Assembly: GCA_030037885.1 (NCBI GenBank)
Contig: JASHPU010000182.1
Location: 1-58,428, forward strand
DNA length: 58,428 bases
From: Xanthobacteraceae bacterium
Lineage (GTDB): Bacteria > Pseudomonadota > Alphaproteobacteria > Rhizobiales > Xanthobacteraceae
Direction: 5' to 3'
Part shown: positions 7,658 to 17,840 of the stretch, one piece after another
Numbering within the stretch: the stretch's first letter is position 1
Layout of the letters: every line of letters starts with the position of its first letter
The notes under the pieces: generated by a model
Seen by the model: the letters and a program-made list of their open reading frames with translations, nothing else
The model's database searches: none
What the model was told of the DNA's origin: nothing
Program-made: the position numbers and the translations under genes

Positions 7658-10600
7658 TCATCGCGCTTCCGGCTTCCCATACCCACCCGCGGTCGGCGTC
7701 TGGATGATGATCGCCTCGCCGGCGGCGATGATGGTGGCGTCGCAGGCGGCAAGCTTTTCGATGCGGCCGTCGTGGCGGCGAACGCGGTTGTCGCCGATCT
7801 CGCCGTTCTCGCCGCCGTCAAGCCCGAACGGCGGCACGCGGCGGTGACCGGACAGGATCGTGCATTCCATCTTTTCCAGAAACCGGATGGTGCGGATGAC
7901 GCCGTCGCCGGCGTTGAAGCGGCCGCGGCCGCCCGAACCTTTGCGGATGTGAAAGTCTTCGAGCAGCACCGGGTAGCGGAATTCCAGGATTTCCGGGTCG
8001 GTCAGCCGGGTGTTGGTCATGTGGGTGTGCACGGCATCGGTGCCGGGAAATCCCGGGCCGGCCGGCGAGCCCGAGCAGATGGTCTCGTAATACTGATAGC
8101 GCGCGTTGCCGAAATTGAGGTTGTTCATGGTGCCCTGCGCCGCCGCCATGGCGCCGAGCGCGCCGAACAGGCAATTGGTCACCTCCTGCGAGGTCTCGAC
8201 GTTGCCGGCGACCACGGCGGCGGGAAATTCCGGCGACAGCATCGAACGCTTCGGCAGGACGATGCAGATCGGCCGCAGGCAGCCGGCGTTCATCGGGATG
8301 TCGTCATCGACCATGACGCGGAACACGTAGAGCACGGCCGCCCGCGTCACCGGCTCGGGCGCATTGAAGTTGGTCGTCTGCTGCGGGCTCGTTCCGGTGA
8401 AATCGACAATCGCCTCGCGCTTTTTCTTGTCCACTGCGATGCGCACTTTGATGCGCGCGTCCTGGTCGGTTTCGACCGCGAACGCGCTGTCGTGCAGCCG
8501 GTCGAGCACGCGGCGCACGCTTTCGGCGGCGTTGTCCTGGACGTGGCGCATATAGGCGCGCACCACTCGCAGGGTGAAATGGCGCACCATCTTGCGCAAT
8601 TCCTGCACGCCCTTTTCGTTGGCGGCGATCTGCGCCTTGATGTCACCTACGTTCTGCAGCGGATTGCGCGCCGGATATTCGGCGCCGGTGAGCAGCGCGT
8701 ACAGCTCCTTCTCGCGAAAGCGGCCGCGATCGACCAGCTTGAAATTGTCGATATAGACGCCTTCCTGCTCGATGTTGGTGGCATTCGGCGTCATCGAGCC
8801 CGGCGACATGCCGCCGACGTCGGCATGGTGGCCGCGCGAGGCGACCCAGAACAATATCTCCCCTCCCCCTTGCGGGGAGGGGTTGGGGGTGGGGGTCGTG
8901 AGGCGGCGCGAGCGCGCGGACGAACGCTTCTGCATCCCTCTCCGTTTCAGAGCTGCCTCCCGACCCCCACCCCTAGCCCCTCCCCGCAGGGGGGAGGGGA
9001 ACGAGAACACCGGCGTGCACACCGTGATGTCCGGCAGGTGCGTGCCGCCATTGTAGGGCGCGTTGATGGCGTAGACGTCGCCCGGCCGGATCCGGCCCTT
9101 GTTCTCGCGGATGACGGTCTCGACGGCGCGGTCCATCGAGCCGAGATGCACCGGCATGTGCGGCGCGTTGGCGACCAGCGAGCCGTCGGCGGAAAAAACC
9201 GCGCAGGAAAAGTCGAGCCGCTCCTTGATGTTGACCGAATAGGCGGTGTTCTGCAGCGCTACGCCCATCTGCTCGGCGATCGACATGAACAGATTGTTGA
9301 ACACTTCGAGCATCACCGGATCGGCCTTGGTGCCGATGGCGCGCGCCCGCGCGAGCTTCTGCACCCGCCGCAGCACGAGATGATTCTTCGCCGTCAGCTC
9401 GGCCTGCCAGCCGTGTTCGACCACGACCGTCTGATGCGGTTCGATGATGATCGCCGGGCCTTTTATCTTGTGTCCTGGCCCGATCATGTCGCGCGTAAAA
9501 ACGGGCGCGCGCTGCCATTTGCCGGCGGAGAAGAAGCGGGTGCGCCGCGCCGGCGGCGGCAGCTTTGTTCGCGTCGTCTTCGCTTTCGTTTCATTGAACT
9601 GCGCGCCGCCGCCGACCGCCTCGACCGAGACGGCTTCGATCACCAGCTCCTTGCCGCGGTCGACGAAGCCGAACTGCGCCTTATGGGCGCGCTCGAACGC
9701 CAATTTCATTTTCGCGAGGGAGGACAGTTCTAATATCTCCCCCTGGAGGGGGGAGGTCGCCGGCCGAAGGCCGGCGGGTGGGGGTGATGCGGCGGCGCGG
9801 CTGCTCACCCCAACCCGGGCGCTTCGCGGCCCACCCTCCCCCTGCAGGGGAGCGTGCAGCGTGCCCGCTTCGACGATCAGCGGCGTGTCGGTGCCGGCGT
9901 AGCGGATATGGGCGCCCACGTGCACCTTGATCTTGTTCGGCGCGACGCCCTGGCTTGCCACCTCGGCGATGGTGTCGCGCGCGAGCGAGCCGGCGATTTT
10001 CTGCACGATCGCGCGCGCCTTGTCGCCGAACGGCTCCTCGACCGCCTGCTGGCGCACGCTGCGGATGTCGGCAACGCCCATGCCGTAGGCGGAAAGGAGC
10101 GACGACAGCGGATGGATGAGCACGCTCGTCATGCCGAGCGCGTCGGCGACCAGGCAGGCGTGCTGGCCGCCGGCGCCGCCGAAGCAATTGAGGGCGTAGC
10201 GGGTCACGTCGTAGCCGCGCTGCACCGAGATTTTTTTGATCGCATTCGCCATGTTCTCGACCGCGATCGTGATAAAGCCGTCGGCGACCTGTTCGGCGGA
10301 GCGGCCGTCGCCGGTGTCCTTGGCGAGCGCCGCGAACGCGGCGCGCACCGCGTCGGCGTCGAGCGGCAGGTTTTGTTCGGGTCCGAATATTTTTGGAAAG
10401 AAGTCGGCAATGAGCTTGCCGACCATCACGTTGGCGTCGGTCACGGCGAGCGGCCCGCCGCGGCGGTAGCATTTCGGGCCCGGATTGGCGCCGGCCGAAT
10501 CCGGGCCGACGCGAAAGCGCGCGCCGTCGAAATGCAGGATCGAGCCGCCGCCCGCCGCCACGGTGTGGATGCGCATCATCGGCGCGCGCATGCGCACGCC

Positions 10601-11608
10601 GGCGACTTCGGTCTCGAACGCGCGCTCGTATTCGCCGGCGTAGTGCGACACGTCGGTCGAGGTGCCGCCCATGTCGAAGCCGATGAGCCGGTCGAAGCCG
10701 GCCTGCCGGCCGGTCTCGGCCATGCCGACGACGCCGGCCGCCGGCCCGGACAGGATCGCGTCCTTGCCGCGAAACAAGCCCGCCGCGGTGAGTCCGCCCG
10801 ACGACATCATGAACATGAGGCGAGGCTGTTCACCCCGCCCCGCCGCGTCGCTGCCGCGACGCGGCGACCCTCCCTCTGCAGGGGAGGGTGAAGAGTTCAG
10901 CTGCTCCGCCACTTGCGCCACGTAGCGGCGCAGGATCGGCGACAGATACGAGTCGACGATTGTGGTGTCGCCGCGGCCGATGAGCTTGATCAGCGGCGAG
11001 ACTTCGTGGCTCGCCGACACCTGCGCAAAACCGAGGTCGCGCGCCAGCGTGGCGATGCGTTGCTCATGATCGCTGTAGCGGTAGGCATGCATCAGCACGA
11101 TGGCGACGGCGCCGATGCCATCGGCCTTGGCGCGTTCGAGCTCGTCCCGCACCGCACCGAGGTCGAGCGTGCGCTCGACCGTACCGTCGGCGCGCACGCG
11201 CTCGTCGACTTCGGCGACGCGCTCGTACAGCATGTCGGGTTTGACGATGTGCTTGGCGAAAATCTTCGGCCGCGCCTGATAGCCGATGCGCAGCGCGTCG
11301 CGAAAGCCTTTGGTGATGACGAGGAGCGTGCGGTCGCCCTTGCGCTCGAGCAGCGCATTGGTGGCGACGGTGGTGCCCATCTTGACGGCGCCGATGCGCG
11401 CGCTCGGGATCGGCGCGCCGGCGTCGACGCCGAGCAGGCGGCGAATGCCTTCGACCGCCGCGTCGCGGTACGCTTCCGGATTGTCGGACAGGAGCTTGTG
11501 GGTGACGAGCGCACCGTCCGGCCGTCGGCCGATCACGTCGGTAAACGTGCCGCCGCGGTCGATCCAGAACTCCCAGGCGCTTGCCGGGCTGGGTAACGTG
11601 CCGGACAT
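7658..11608 (-). CDS. Fused hydantoinase A/B, 5-oxoprolinase-like
   Basis: One frame of about 1,316 codons encodes both halves of an ATP-dependent 5-oxoprolinase or hydantoinase. The N-terminal HyuA domain begins [19 protein letters not shown] and has the actin-like-ATPase motif [14 protein letters not shown] near residue 325. The C-terminal HyuB domain starts around [20 protein letters not shown] and continues through [19 protein letters not shown] start at 11608 (MSGTLPSP); the frame is open upstream but not family-like. The protein is about 100 residues longer than usual because three palindromic repeats sit in-frame within it. A substrate other than 5-oxoproline is possible. Confidence 0.88.
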   Translation of the reverse strand: MSGTLPSPASAWEFWIDRGGTFTDVIGRRPDGALVTHKLLSDNPEAYRDAAVEGIRRLLGVDAGAPIPSARIGAVKMGTTVATNALLERKGDRTLLVITKGFRDALRIGYQARPKIFAKHIVKPDMLYERVAEVDERVRADGTVERTLDLGAVRDELERAKADGIGAVAIVLMHAYRYSDHEQRIATLARDLGFAQVSASHEVSPLIKLIGRGDTTIVDSYLSPILRRYVAQVAEQLNSSPSPAEGGSPRRGSDAAGRGEQPRLMFMMSSGGLTAAGLFRGKDAILSGPAAGVVGMAETGRQAGFDRLIGFDMGGTSTDVSHYAGEYERAFETEVAGVRMRAPMMRIHTVAAGGGSILHFDGARFRVGPDSAGANPGPKCYRRGGPLAVTDANVMVGKLIADFFPKIFGPEQNLPLDADAVRAAFAALAKDTGDGRSAEQVADGFITIAVENMANAIKKISVQRGYDVTRYALNCFGGAGGQHACLVADALGMTSVLIHPLSSLLSAYGMGVADIRSVRQQAVEEPFGDKARAIVQKIAGSLARDTIAEVASQGVAPNKIKVHVGAHIRYAGTDTPLIVEAGTLHAPLQGEGGPRSARVGVSSRAAASPPPAGLRPATSPLQGEILELSSLAKMKLAFERAHKAQFGFVDRGKELVIEAVSVEAVGGGAQFNETKAKTTRTKLPPPARRTRFFSAGKWQRAPVFTRDMIGPGHKIKGPAIIIEPHQTVVVEHGWQAELTAKNHLVLRRVQKLARARAIGTKADPVMLEVFNNLFMSIAEQMGVALQNTAYSVNIKERLDFSCAVFSADGSLVANAPHMPVHLGSMDRAVETVIRENKGRIRPGDVYAINAPYNGGTHLPDITVCTPVFSFPSPLRGGARGGGREAALKRRGMQKRSSARSRRLTTPTPNPSPQGGGEILFWVASRGHHADVGGMSPGSMTPNATNIEQEGVYIDNFKLVDRGRFREKELYALLTGAEYPARNPLQNVGDIKAQIAANEKGVQELRKMVRHFTLRVVRAYMRHVQDNAAESVRRVLDRLHDSAFAVETDQDARIKVRIAVDKKKREAIVDFTGTSPQQTTNFNAPEPVTRAAVLYVFRVMVDDDIPMNAGCLRPICIVLPKRSMLSPEFPAAVVAGNVETSQEVTNCLFGALGAMAAAQGTMNNLNFGNARYQYYETICSGSPAGPGFPGTDAVHTHMTNTRLTDPEILEFRYPVLLEDFHIRKGSGGRGRFNAGDGVIRTIRFLEKMECTILSGHRRVPPFGLDGGENGEIGDNRVRRHDGRIEKLAACDATIIAAGEAIIIQTPTAGGYGKPEAR
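8853..9003. repeat. In-frame palindromic repeat inside HyuB half
   Basis: The ends CCCCTCCCCCTTGCGGGGAG and CTCCCCGCAGGGGGGAG are inverted copies about 150 nt apart. Its length keeps the host frame open, adding a Pro/Gly/Arg-rich stretch ([17 protein letters not shown]) to the protein between the HyuB N-terminal segment and the [10 protein letters not shown] motif. Confidence 0.75.
9732..9860. repeat. In-frame palindromic repeat inside HyuA half
   Basis: Ends CTCCCCCTGGAGGGGGGAG and CCCTCCCCCTGCAGGGGAG, with an inner GCCGGCCGAAGGCCGGC hairpin. It is translated as [15 protein letters not shown], so the frame is preserved between VEAGTLH and LAKMKLAFE of the HyuA domain. Confidence 0.75.
10827..10902. 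repeat. In-frame short palindromic repeat inside HyuA half
   Basis: A shorter element (about 75 nt) with TGCCGCGACGCGGCGA and CCCTCTGCAGGGGAGGG hairpins, translated as [18 protein letters not shown] between VAEQLN and [10 protein letters not shown] of the HyuA domain. Confidence 0.7.
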
Positions 11609-11781
11609 GCGCTCGATCCCGTCCGTCTTCTGTGTCACATTGGGCGCCAACGAGCCCGGCAGATTTGTAGGGCGGGTATCGCATTTGCTCAAGCGTTCCG
11701 CGCGGGCAAAATCGAGTCGGCGCGGTGCCCACGGGGAATGCACTGCGCGATTTTACCCACGCTGCGGATGAGGAAGCAAAA

Positions 11782-12480
11782 ATGCACAAGATCGCGATCG
11801 CGAAAGCCGTCACCGAGCGGCTGCAGACCCGCCTCGGCAAGCTGCACCCGTTCGATGCGATCGACCCGGCCAAAACCGCGCTGGTCGTGATCGACATGCA
11901 GAACTATTTCGTCAAGCAGGGCCACCAGGGCGAGGTGCCGCCCGCCCGCGAGATCGTGCCGAACATCAATCAGCTCGCCGCCGAACTCCGCCGCCGCGGC
12001 GGTCACGTCGTCTGGGTGCGCAACGGCACCAACGACACGCGCGAGAGCTGGTCGAATTATCATAGTTATCTGCAGAGCCGCGACCGCGCCGAACGCCGGC
12101 TGCAGCAGATGGAAATTGGCGCCGACGGCTACGAATACTGGCACCTCAACGACATCCGGCCCGAGGACGCGCAGATCACCAAGAAGCGCTACAGCGCCTT
12201 CATCGCGGGCTCGTCCGATCTCGAGCGCCAGCTGCGCGACCGCGGCATCGACACGATCCTGATCACCGGCACCGCCACCAATGTCTGCTGCGAGTCGAGC
12301 GCGCGCGACGCCATGATGCTCAATTTCAAGGTCGTGATGGTGGCCGACGGGCTCGCCACCCACACCGACGAGGAGCACAACGCGACGCTGTCGAATTTTT
12401 ACGGCCAGTTCGGCGACGTCCAGACGGTGGACGAGGTGGTCGCGTCGCTGGAGCGCGGCGCCAAGAAGGCGGCGGCGTAA
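11782..12480 (+). CDS. Isochorismatase-family cysteine hydrolase
   Basis: The 232-residue protein carries the cysteine-hydrolase triad in canonical order: aspartate in LVVIDMQNYFV (near residue 36), lysine in ITKKRYSAF (near 134) and nucleophilic cysteine in GTATNVCCESSARDA (near 172). The CCESSARDA form is typical of ureidoacrylate / biuret amidohydrolase-like and N-carbamoyl-type members rather than true isochorismatases. A GAGGAAG ribosome-binding site precedes the ATG at 11782. It is divergent from the 5-oxoprolinase-like gene, and both may act on C-N bonds, but a shared pathway is only inferred. Confidence 0.85.
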   Translation: MHKIAIAKAVTERLQTRLGKLHPFDAIDPAKTALVVIDMQNYFVKQGHQGEVPPAREIVPNINQLAAELRRRGGHVVWVRNGTNDTRESWSNYHSYLQSRDRAERRLQQMEIGADGYEYWHLNDIRPEDAQITKKRYSAFIAGSSDLERQLRDRGIDTILITGTATNVCCESSARDAMMLNFKVVMVADGLATHTDEEHNATLSNFYGQFGDVQTVDEVVASLERGAKKAAA

Positions 12481-12485
12481 AAATC

Positions 12486-12661
12486 GTCATTCCGGGGCCG
12501 AGCCAACGGGCCCGGCCCGAAGTGGCCGGCTCGATGACAAGCTCCGCGGGCGGCCCGGAATCCATCATCACGATCGATTCAGTTGAGCACGGCCTTCGAA
12601 GTCTTGCTGTGCAGGGGTTATGGAATCCGGGCTCGCCGCTGTGCGGCGCCCCGCAATGACA
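12486..12661. repeat. Palindromic repeat element (GTCATTCCGGGGC class)
   Basis: The left end GTCATTCCGGGGCCG and right end GGCGCCCCGCAATGAC are inverted. Inner ends GGCCCGGAATCCATCATCA and TTATGGAATCCGGGCTCG also pair. It occupies the whole gap between convergent genes. Confidence 0.75.
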
Positions 12662-12664
12662 CGG

Positions 12665-13816
12665 CTAGGCCGGCGCCTTCATGTCCTCGGGCGTGGCGAT
12701 GAATTTCTCCATCTTCGGCGGCGCGCCGTTGTTGCGCATCTCGTCGAGCCAGATGCGGTGGATGCGCGGGTCTTGATCCTCGTATTCGATCTGGTCGCCG
12801 CCCTCTTTCAGGCTCTTCGACACCGCCGGCTTGTCGTCGCCGCCGCCGCCGAGCAGTGAGACGCGGTTGGCCAACGTGGTCGGATAGCGCAGGCCGCCGA
12901 CCGCGGTGGCAAGGTAGCGCGCCGGCTGCGGTCCGGTGTTGAAATGCTGGTGGAACTGGCGGTCGGCCGGCACCAGCACCATGCCGTGCTTCCAGTCGAT
13001 GCGGCGGAAGTCCTTGTCGCCCTCGAACCACAAGAGCGAATAACCGAGCCCGATGACGCACATGACATGAAAGCTTGGGCCGTGGCGGTGGCCCTTCTTG
13101 TAGGTGCCGACCGGCATCTCGGAAATGTGCGCGTGCATGGTGCCGTCGGCGAGCACGAACATGATGTTGGTGCCGCCGCCGCCGCGGTCGCCCCAGCTTT
13201 TCAGCTCGATCGCGGTGAGGTCGGGCACGAAATTGGTCTCCCACATGTGGTTGCCCTGCCGGACCGTGATCAGATCGCCCTCGCCGGAAAAATATCCGGC
13301 CTTGCCGGTGCGTTCGGTGAAATCGAACTCGTTGTCGAACACGAAGGCTTCGTTGTGAAAGATGTTCATCACCATCGGCAGGTCGGTGGTGCTGACCAGG
13401 AGCGCGCGCTCGGTGCCGCTGCCGTTGAAGTGGCGATGCTTGGCGTTGAGCGGAATGGCGAACAGGCTTTTCTCGCCCCATTCGAAGCTGCGGCGGCTGC
13501 CGTCGGCGAATTCCAGCTGGGTCGAGCCGTGGCCTTCCAGCACGTAGACGACTTCTTCGTAGAGGTGGCGCTGCGGCGTCGTGGCGCGGCCCGGCGCGAT
13601 CTCGTAGACGAACATATTGCAAAAGTCGCCGCGGCCTTTGAGATGCACCGCGGCGCCGTTGACGCCGTAGCGCGGCCACGGTGCGGTCGGCACGTCGAAC
13701 AGGTAGACGCCAAAATCCTCGGTGAGCGGCAGTCCCTCGCGCTTGAGCCAATCGAGATACGGATCGATGCCGTAGCGCGGCGTGACGGCCTGCGGCGGGA
13801 CTTCGCGAACGTTCAT
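12665..13816 (-). CDS. Double cupin domain protein
   Basis: The 383-residue protein has two cupin-type beta barrels. The first holds RHLYEEVVYVLEGHGSTQLEF (near residue 85) and the second GHRHGPSFHVMCVIGLGYSLL (near 240), each giving a histidine-containing motif 1 and spacing expected for a metal-binding cupin. The product resembles uncharacterised two-cupin proteins linked to aromatic or amide degradation in Rhizobiales; no substrate can be assigned. GGAGGAACAC precedes the ATG at 13816. Repeats flank the gene on both sides. Confidence 0.8.
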   Translation of the reverse strand: MNVREVPPQAVTPRYGIDPYLDWLKREGLPLTEDFGVYLFDVPTAPWPRYGVNGAAVHLKGRGDFCNMFVYEIAPGRATTPQRHLYEEVVYVLEGHGSTQLEFADGSRRSFEWGEKSLFAIPLNAKHRHFNGSGTERALLVSTTDLPMVMNIFHNEAFVFDNEFDFTERTGKAGYFSGEGDLITVRQGNHMWETNFVPDLTAIELKSWGDRGGGGTNIMFVLADGTMHAHISEMPVGTYKKGHRHGPSFHVMCVIGLGYSLLWFEGDKDFRRIDWKHGMVLVPADRQFHQHFNTGPQPARYLATAVGGLRYPTTLANRVSLLGGGGDDKPAVSKSLKEGGDQIEYEDQDPRIHRIWLDEMRNNGAPPKMEKFIATPEDMKAPA

Positions 13817-13847
13817 GTGTTCCTCCGGGGCGCCTTGCGCACATAGT

Positions 13848-14031
13848 ATCCTTCCCCGCGAAGCGGGGAAGGGGGACCGCGCTGCGAAACAGCGTGGTGG
13901 AAGTGGCGCAGGACTCAACGAAACTCTTTCGACTAAGGTGAAGCGTCGAGTCCGGCGCCCCCTTCACCATCTTGCTTCGCAAGATGGTCCCCCTCCCCCG
14001 CTGCGCTTCGCTTCGCGGGGGAGGATGAAGG
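13848..14031. repeat. Palindromic repeat element (CCTTCCCCGCGAAGCGGGG class)
   Basis: The left end reads CCTTCCCCGCGAAGCGGGGAA and the right end CGCTTCGCGGGGGAGGATGA. An inner CCATCTTGCTTCGCAAGATGG hairpin is also visible. It lies between the cupin and EutA-like genes. Confidence 0.7.
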
Positions 14032-14032
14032 A

Positions 14033-15535
14033 TCACCCGAACAGCAGCGACTTGATCACCACCGGCACGACGCCGGGCGGCGCGATCAGTTCGCCAAGAT
14101 CGACGTAATCGAGGTTCTGCAGTTCGATGCCGTCGATGGAGACGAGTTTTCCCGGCCAGCCGAGTTCGCGATGCAACAGACGGCCGAGGGTCTTGCCGAC
14201 GTCGCCGTCAATCATCAACAGCAGAAGTTTTATGCGGTCGGCCAGCGGCATCAGCGCGCGCAAAATGCCTTCGCCGGCGGCTTTCAATCGAGAATGTTCC
14301 GGGTCGCCGCGCCAGGAGAACGCGAGCGCGAGGCGCGGATTGCGCTCGAGGTCGAATTCATCGAGCCGGCCGCGGATGGCCGCCGTGAACTGCGACGGGT
14401 CGATAAGGCCGGCCGAAGCGATTTCGACCCGCAGCACCGGCACGTTGTGCACCGGCAGCACGTAAGGGTCGGGCAGATAAATGGTCTTGCCGCTGACCTG
14501 CACGGTGAACTGCGAGGCGCCGATCACGGTGGCGCGAATGCGCTGGCCGGGATCGAGGAGCGGCAGCGTGGTGCGCCGGCTCAATTCGGCCGCGAGCGCG
14601 GCGGCGAACGGCTTGGCGATATCGCCGTATTCCTTGTCCTCGTGGCCGAACAGGTATTCGGCGACGCCGCCCGAACAACTGATCGCGCTCGGCGCGCAGC
14701 CGCGTGACAGCGGCTCGGTGAGCGCCAGCGCTTCGCCGATGCTGTCGAGCGGCGCAGCGCAGAGATAGTCGGCCGCGATTGCGGCGAGCCGCCGCACGAT
14801 TTTCCGGCGAATGGCGGTAGCGGCGAAGGCCCGCGGCGCCGGCTCAATGCCGAGATCTCGGGCGACAAGCCGCGCCGAATCGTCGATGCGCGTCCAGGCG
14901 CCCTGCGCATCCGTCGCCAGCAGCCGTCCGCCCACGGCGAACGCCGCAAGGCCGACGATGGCGCCGCGGTCGATCAGCGCGAGCTTGGTGGTGCCGCCGC
15001 CGATGTCGGCGTGCAGGATGCAGGTCTGCCGCGCTTTCGACAGCGCCACCGCGCCCGAGCCGTGCGCGGCGAGCCGGCATTCGAGCTTGTGGCCGGCGGT
15101 GGCGCAGACGAATTTGCCGGCCTCGGCGGCGAACAGCTCGTCGATGGCGCGGGCGTTTTTGCGCTTGATCGCCTCGCCGGTGAGAATGACGGCGCCGCTG
15201 TCGACGTCGCTCTGCTTGAGGCCGGCGTCGGCGTAGCAGCGCGCGATGAAGTCGCCGAGCGCGTGCGCGTCGATCGTGCCGTCCGGCAGAAACGGCGTCA
15301 GCAGGATCGGAGAGCGCCACACGATCTCGCGGCCGATCACGACGAAGCGGCTCGACAGCCCCTGCGACTGCCGCTGCAGCAAAACCTTGGCGAACAACAG
15401 GTGCGAGGTCGAGCTGCCGATGTCGATGCCGACCGTCTTGAACGCGACGTTTTCCTGCGCCCAAATGGTCGCCGCGATGGCGGCGCGCTCGGCCTCCGTC
15501 ATCGCGTGTTCGTGGAGAAAATCGGTTTCGTGCAT
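14033..15535 (-). CDS. eutA: EutA-like ethanolamine ammonia-lyase reactivating factor
   Basis: The 500-residue protein belongs to the actin/Hsp70-like EutA family, which reactivates B12-inhibited ethanolamine ammonia-lyase using ATP. The phosphate-1 loop is TVGIDIGSSTSHLLFAK (near residue 35), the second loop HADIGGGTTKLALID (near 173) and the adenosine segment CSGGVAEYLFGHED (near 290). Length and order match the family. No eutB or eutC lies in this window, so the partner must be elsewhere or the gene is an orphan. The ATG at 15535 is the first start of the frame. Confidence 0.85.
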   Translation of the reverse strand: MHETDFLHEHAMTEAERAAIAATIWAQENVAFKTVGIDIGSSTSHLLFAKVLLQRQSQGLSSRFVVIGREIVWRSPILLTPFLPDGTIDAHALGDFIARCYADAGLKQSDVDSGAVILTGEAIKRKNARAIDELFAAEAGKFVCATAGHKLECRLAAHGSGAVALSKARQTCILHADIGGGTTKLALIDRGAIVGLAAFAVGGRLLATDAQGAWTRIDDSARLVARDLGIEPAPRAFAATAIRRKIVRRLAAIAADYLCAAPLDSIGEALALTEPLSRGCAPSAISCSGGVAEYLFGHEDKEYGDIAKPFAAALAAELSRRTTLPLLDPGQRIRATVIGASQFTVQVSGKTIYLPDPYVLPVHNVPVLRVEIASAGLIDPSQFTAAIRGRLDEFDLERNPRLALAFSWRGDPEHSRLKAAGEGILRALMPLADRIKLLLLMIDGDVGKTLGRLLHRELGWPGKLVSIDGIELQNLDYVDLGELIAPPGVVPVVIKSLLFG

Positions 15536-15608
15536 GTGCGCCTGATTGCTGCCGCGGCGGCCGCACCATGCCGAAGGCCGGCGGGTTGATCAATCAGCAT
15601 GCCCCGTC

Positions 15609-15744
15609 GTCATTCCGGGGCGCGCCGAAGGCGCGAACCCGGAATCCATAATCACAATCCTTACAGAACCGACGCCGGAGGTGTTGACCTTCACGATTCG
15701 TGGTTATGGATTCCGGGTTCGCACTGCGCGCGCCCGGAATGACG
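15609..15744. repeat. Palindromic repeat element (GTCATTCCGGGGC class)
   Basis: The left end GTCATTCCGGGGCGCGCC and right end GCGCGCCCGGAATGACG are inverted. Inner CCCGGAATCCATAATCACAA and GTGGTTATGGATTCCGGG-like ends also pair. Together with the remnant described next it fills the 428-nt gap between EutA and the subtilase. Confidence 0.75.
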
Positions 15745-15934
15745 CGACATGCCCCGCGCAAGACGCGCAACAAACTCGGCTGGGTGAGCCTATAACCGGC
15801 CGCGACCCTTCACCCACTTTTGTTGTTGAACTGCCGAGTCGCCCTCTCCCGCGGGCGCCGCGCGTCGCCAGCAGCGACAGCCCAGCCAATGCCTGGCGCC
15901 GCGTCAAAGCAGAACCCGATGGCTGGCGCGGCAT
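15704..15934 (-). pseudogene. Possible remnant of a Tat-signal gene, cut by a repeat
   Basis: A 76-codon minus-strand frame starts 30 nt after the subtilase stop, in the same direction. Its first 30 residues look like a twin-arginine signal (SALTRRQALAGLSLLATRGARG) and the frame then runs into the palindromic repeat at 15609-15744, which supplies its last codons and stop. I see no mature domain. It may be the leftover 5' end of an exported protein gene truncated by the repeat, or a chance frame. Confidence 0.3.
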
Positions 15935-15963
15935 TATCGGCGGAGCGCTGTGCTTGCGATCGA

Positions 15964-17724
15964 TCAGTGCGTGGCCGGCACCGGTGCCTCGGGCGCTGAC
16001 GTTTGGCTCACGATTTCGGGTGCCGCGCGCAGGGCTTTGAGCGGATTGACCAGGCCGGCGCCGAACTGCGGGTTGATACCTTGGGCGCCGAGGTGCTTGG
16101 CGGTGTCGACCAGAATGGCGCGGATGTCCTCCGGCGTGCGCGACGGACCCTCCGCCAGCAATAAGGCCGCGACGCCGCTGACATGGGCGCTCGCAACCGA
16201 CGTGCCGGTCGTGAGCTCGACGCCGCCGTCGGGCGCCGGCACCAGAACATTCACGCCCGGCGCCGCGACCGCCACATAGGAGCCTTGGTTGGCATCGCTG
16301 AACAAGCGGTCGTGCTCGTCGGTCGCGGTGACGGCCATGACGTTCGGATCGGCGCCCGGATAAAGCGGCGGCGAGTTGGCTCCGGCATTGCCGGCCGCCG
16401 CCACGATCAGGATGCCCTTCTCGCGGGCGACCTGGAGTTCCTGGGCCAGCGCCGGATCCTGCGGTCCGGCAAAGCTCATGTTGATGATCTTGGCGCCGTG
16501 CTGGATCGCGTAGTCGACGCCGCGGATGATGTTGGCCGACGTCGCTTGCGGCGTTCCGCTGCTGCCGGCGCCAAAGGCGCAGATCGCCATGATCTTGGCG
16601 TCGGGGGCGACCCCGACGAGCCCGACATGCGAGGCGATGGCGCCGGCCATGCCGGTGCCATGAGCGTCGGGCGGCGCGTTGGCGCCGCAGCCGGCATCGT
16701 AAGTGTCGACGATGCGGCCGGCGAAATCGGGTTGTTTGGTGTCGACGCGCGAGTCGATCAAGGCGATGACGACGTCGTCGCCCTTGGTGATGCGGTGCGC
16801 GGCATCGAGGTGCAGTTTGGCGACGACGTATTGCGTCGGATCGCCGGCGTCCACGGCGCCGCCGTCCTGTTCTGCGCCCTGCACTTTGCTGCCCATTTGG
16901 GTCAGCGCGTAGGTGTAGTTCGGCTGCGCCGAGGCATCGAGGCCGGCGCCATCGATCTGGCGGATCACGTCGGCGACCGGCTGTCCGTTATTGATGCGCA
17001 ACGTATAGACGGTGCGGCGCAGCGCGCCGATCGTTTGCTGCGCCGCGATGGCGAGACCGAAGCGCTGCGCCATGGCGGCGATGGCTTGCGGCGTCTGGTT
17101 GTCGCCGAATTGCAAGACGAGCTCATGCGGCCGGAAGCGGGCTTCGCCGACCGGCGGCAGGCCCGAGCCGGGCGGCAGCGGCATGACGCGCATGTCGATC
17201 AGACGCGTGCCCGGCGGCGCGCCGTTGCCGCCCCTGGCGCGGTTGGCGAGACTGCCGATGCGGGCATTGCCGTTGCCGGCAAACAAGCGAGCGCGCCCCT
17301 GGGCCGCCGACAGGCCGGAGAAAGGACGCCCATTGTTCGGCATGCGCGCCAGTCCGGTCCGTAGCCCCGGCGGCATCATCGCTTGACGCGATCGCGGACC
17401 GAATGGGCCGCCGTTCAGGCCGCGCGAGAAGGCAGCGGCCGGGCCGCGCATTTGCGGGCCGAACGGAGGCCGGCCGTTCGCCATGCCGTTGCCGGGCTGC
17501 TGATTGTTTCCCGGCCCCATGCGACGCCCGAAATTTTGTTGCGGGCCGAAACGTCTCGGCATGCCGGGCGCACGCGGCGCACCACGTTGATGCTGCTGCA
17601 CGACGCGTTTGACCGGCGCCTTGCCTTGCTTCGGCTCAGCGCCGGCGGTGGTGCAAACAACAACGGCTATGCTGAGCAGACCGACGGCGAGCAGTCCGCA
17701 CCTGTTCCACAATGGGGTTGGCAT
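15964..17724 (-). CDS. S8 subtilisin-like serine protease, secreted
   Basis: The 586-residue protein starts with a signal peptide (WNRCGLLAVGLLSIAVVVCTTAGA). About 120 residues of Pro/Gly/Asn/Arg-rich low-complexity sequence follow, then a subtilase prodomain-like stretch and the S8 domain. The catalytic triad is visible: aspartate in VVIALIDSRVDTKQP, histidine in DAHGTGMAGAIASH and serine in TGTSVASAHVSGVAALLL. Processing and secretion to the periplasm or exterior are expected. The ATG at 17724 gives a well-formed signal sequence. The disordered N-terminal region is unusual for the family; its role is unknown. Confidence 0.9.
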   Translation of the reverse strand: MPTPLWNRCGLLAVGLLSIAVVVCTTAGAEPKQGKAPVKRVVQQHQRGAPRAPGMPRRFGPQQNFGRRMGPGNNQQPGNGMANGRPPFGPQMRGPAAAFSRGLNGGPFGPRSRQAMMPPGLRTGLARMPNNGRPFSGLSAAQGRARLFAGNGNARIGSLANRARGGNGAPPGTRLIDMRVMPLPPGSGLPPVGEARFRPHELVLQFGDNQTPQAIAAMAQRFGLAIAAQQTIGALRRTVYTLRINNGQPVADVIRQIDGAGLDASAQPNYTYALTQMGSKVQGAEQDGGAVDAGDPTQYVVAKLHLDAAHRITKGDDVVIALIDSRVDTKQPDFAGRIVDTYDAGCGANAPPDAHGTGMAGAIASHVGLVGVAPDAKIMAICAFGAGSSGTPQATSANIIRGVDYAIQHGAKIINMSFAGPQDPALAQELQVAREKGILIVAAAGNAGANSPPLYPGADPNVMAVTATDEHDRLFSDANQGSYVAVAAPGVNVLVPAPDGGVELTTGTSVASAHVSGVAALLLAEGPSRTPEDIRAILVDTAKHLGAQGINPQFGAGLVNPLKALRAAPEIVSQTSAPEAPVPATH

Positions 17725-17840
17725 CGCGATCCCACGCTCTCAAGCGGCTTCCAAGTCCCCAGCCATGCTACCACTGGGAATGCGGCCAAATCGAGATTTT
17801 GGCGAAATAAGCAAATAATACCAACGGCACTTAATGTTGA

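Noticed and set aside
7772..9733. 653-codon plus-strand open frame opposite the 5-oxoprolinase-like gene
   Set aside because: Antisense shadow: Arg/His/Ala-rich, no family motif, and the minus strand carries continuous HyuA/HyuB motifs.
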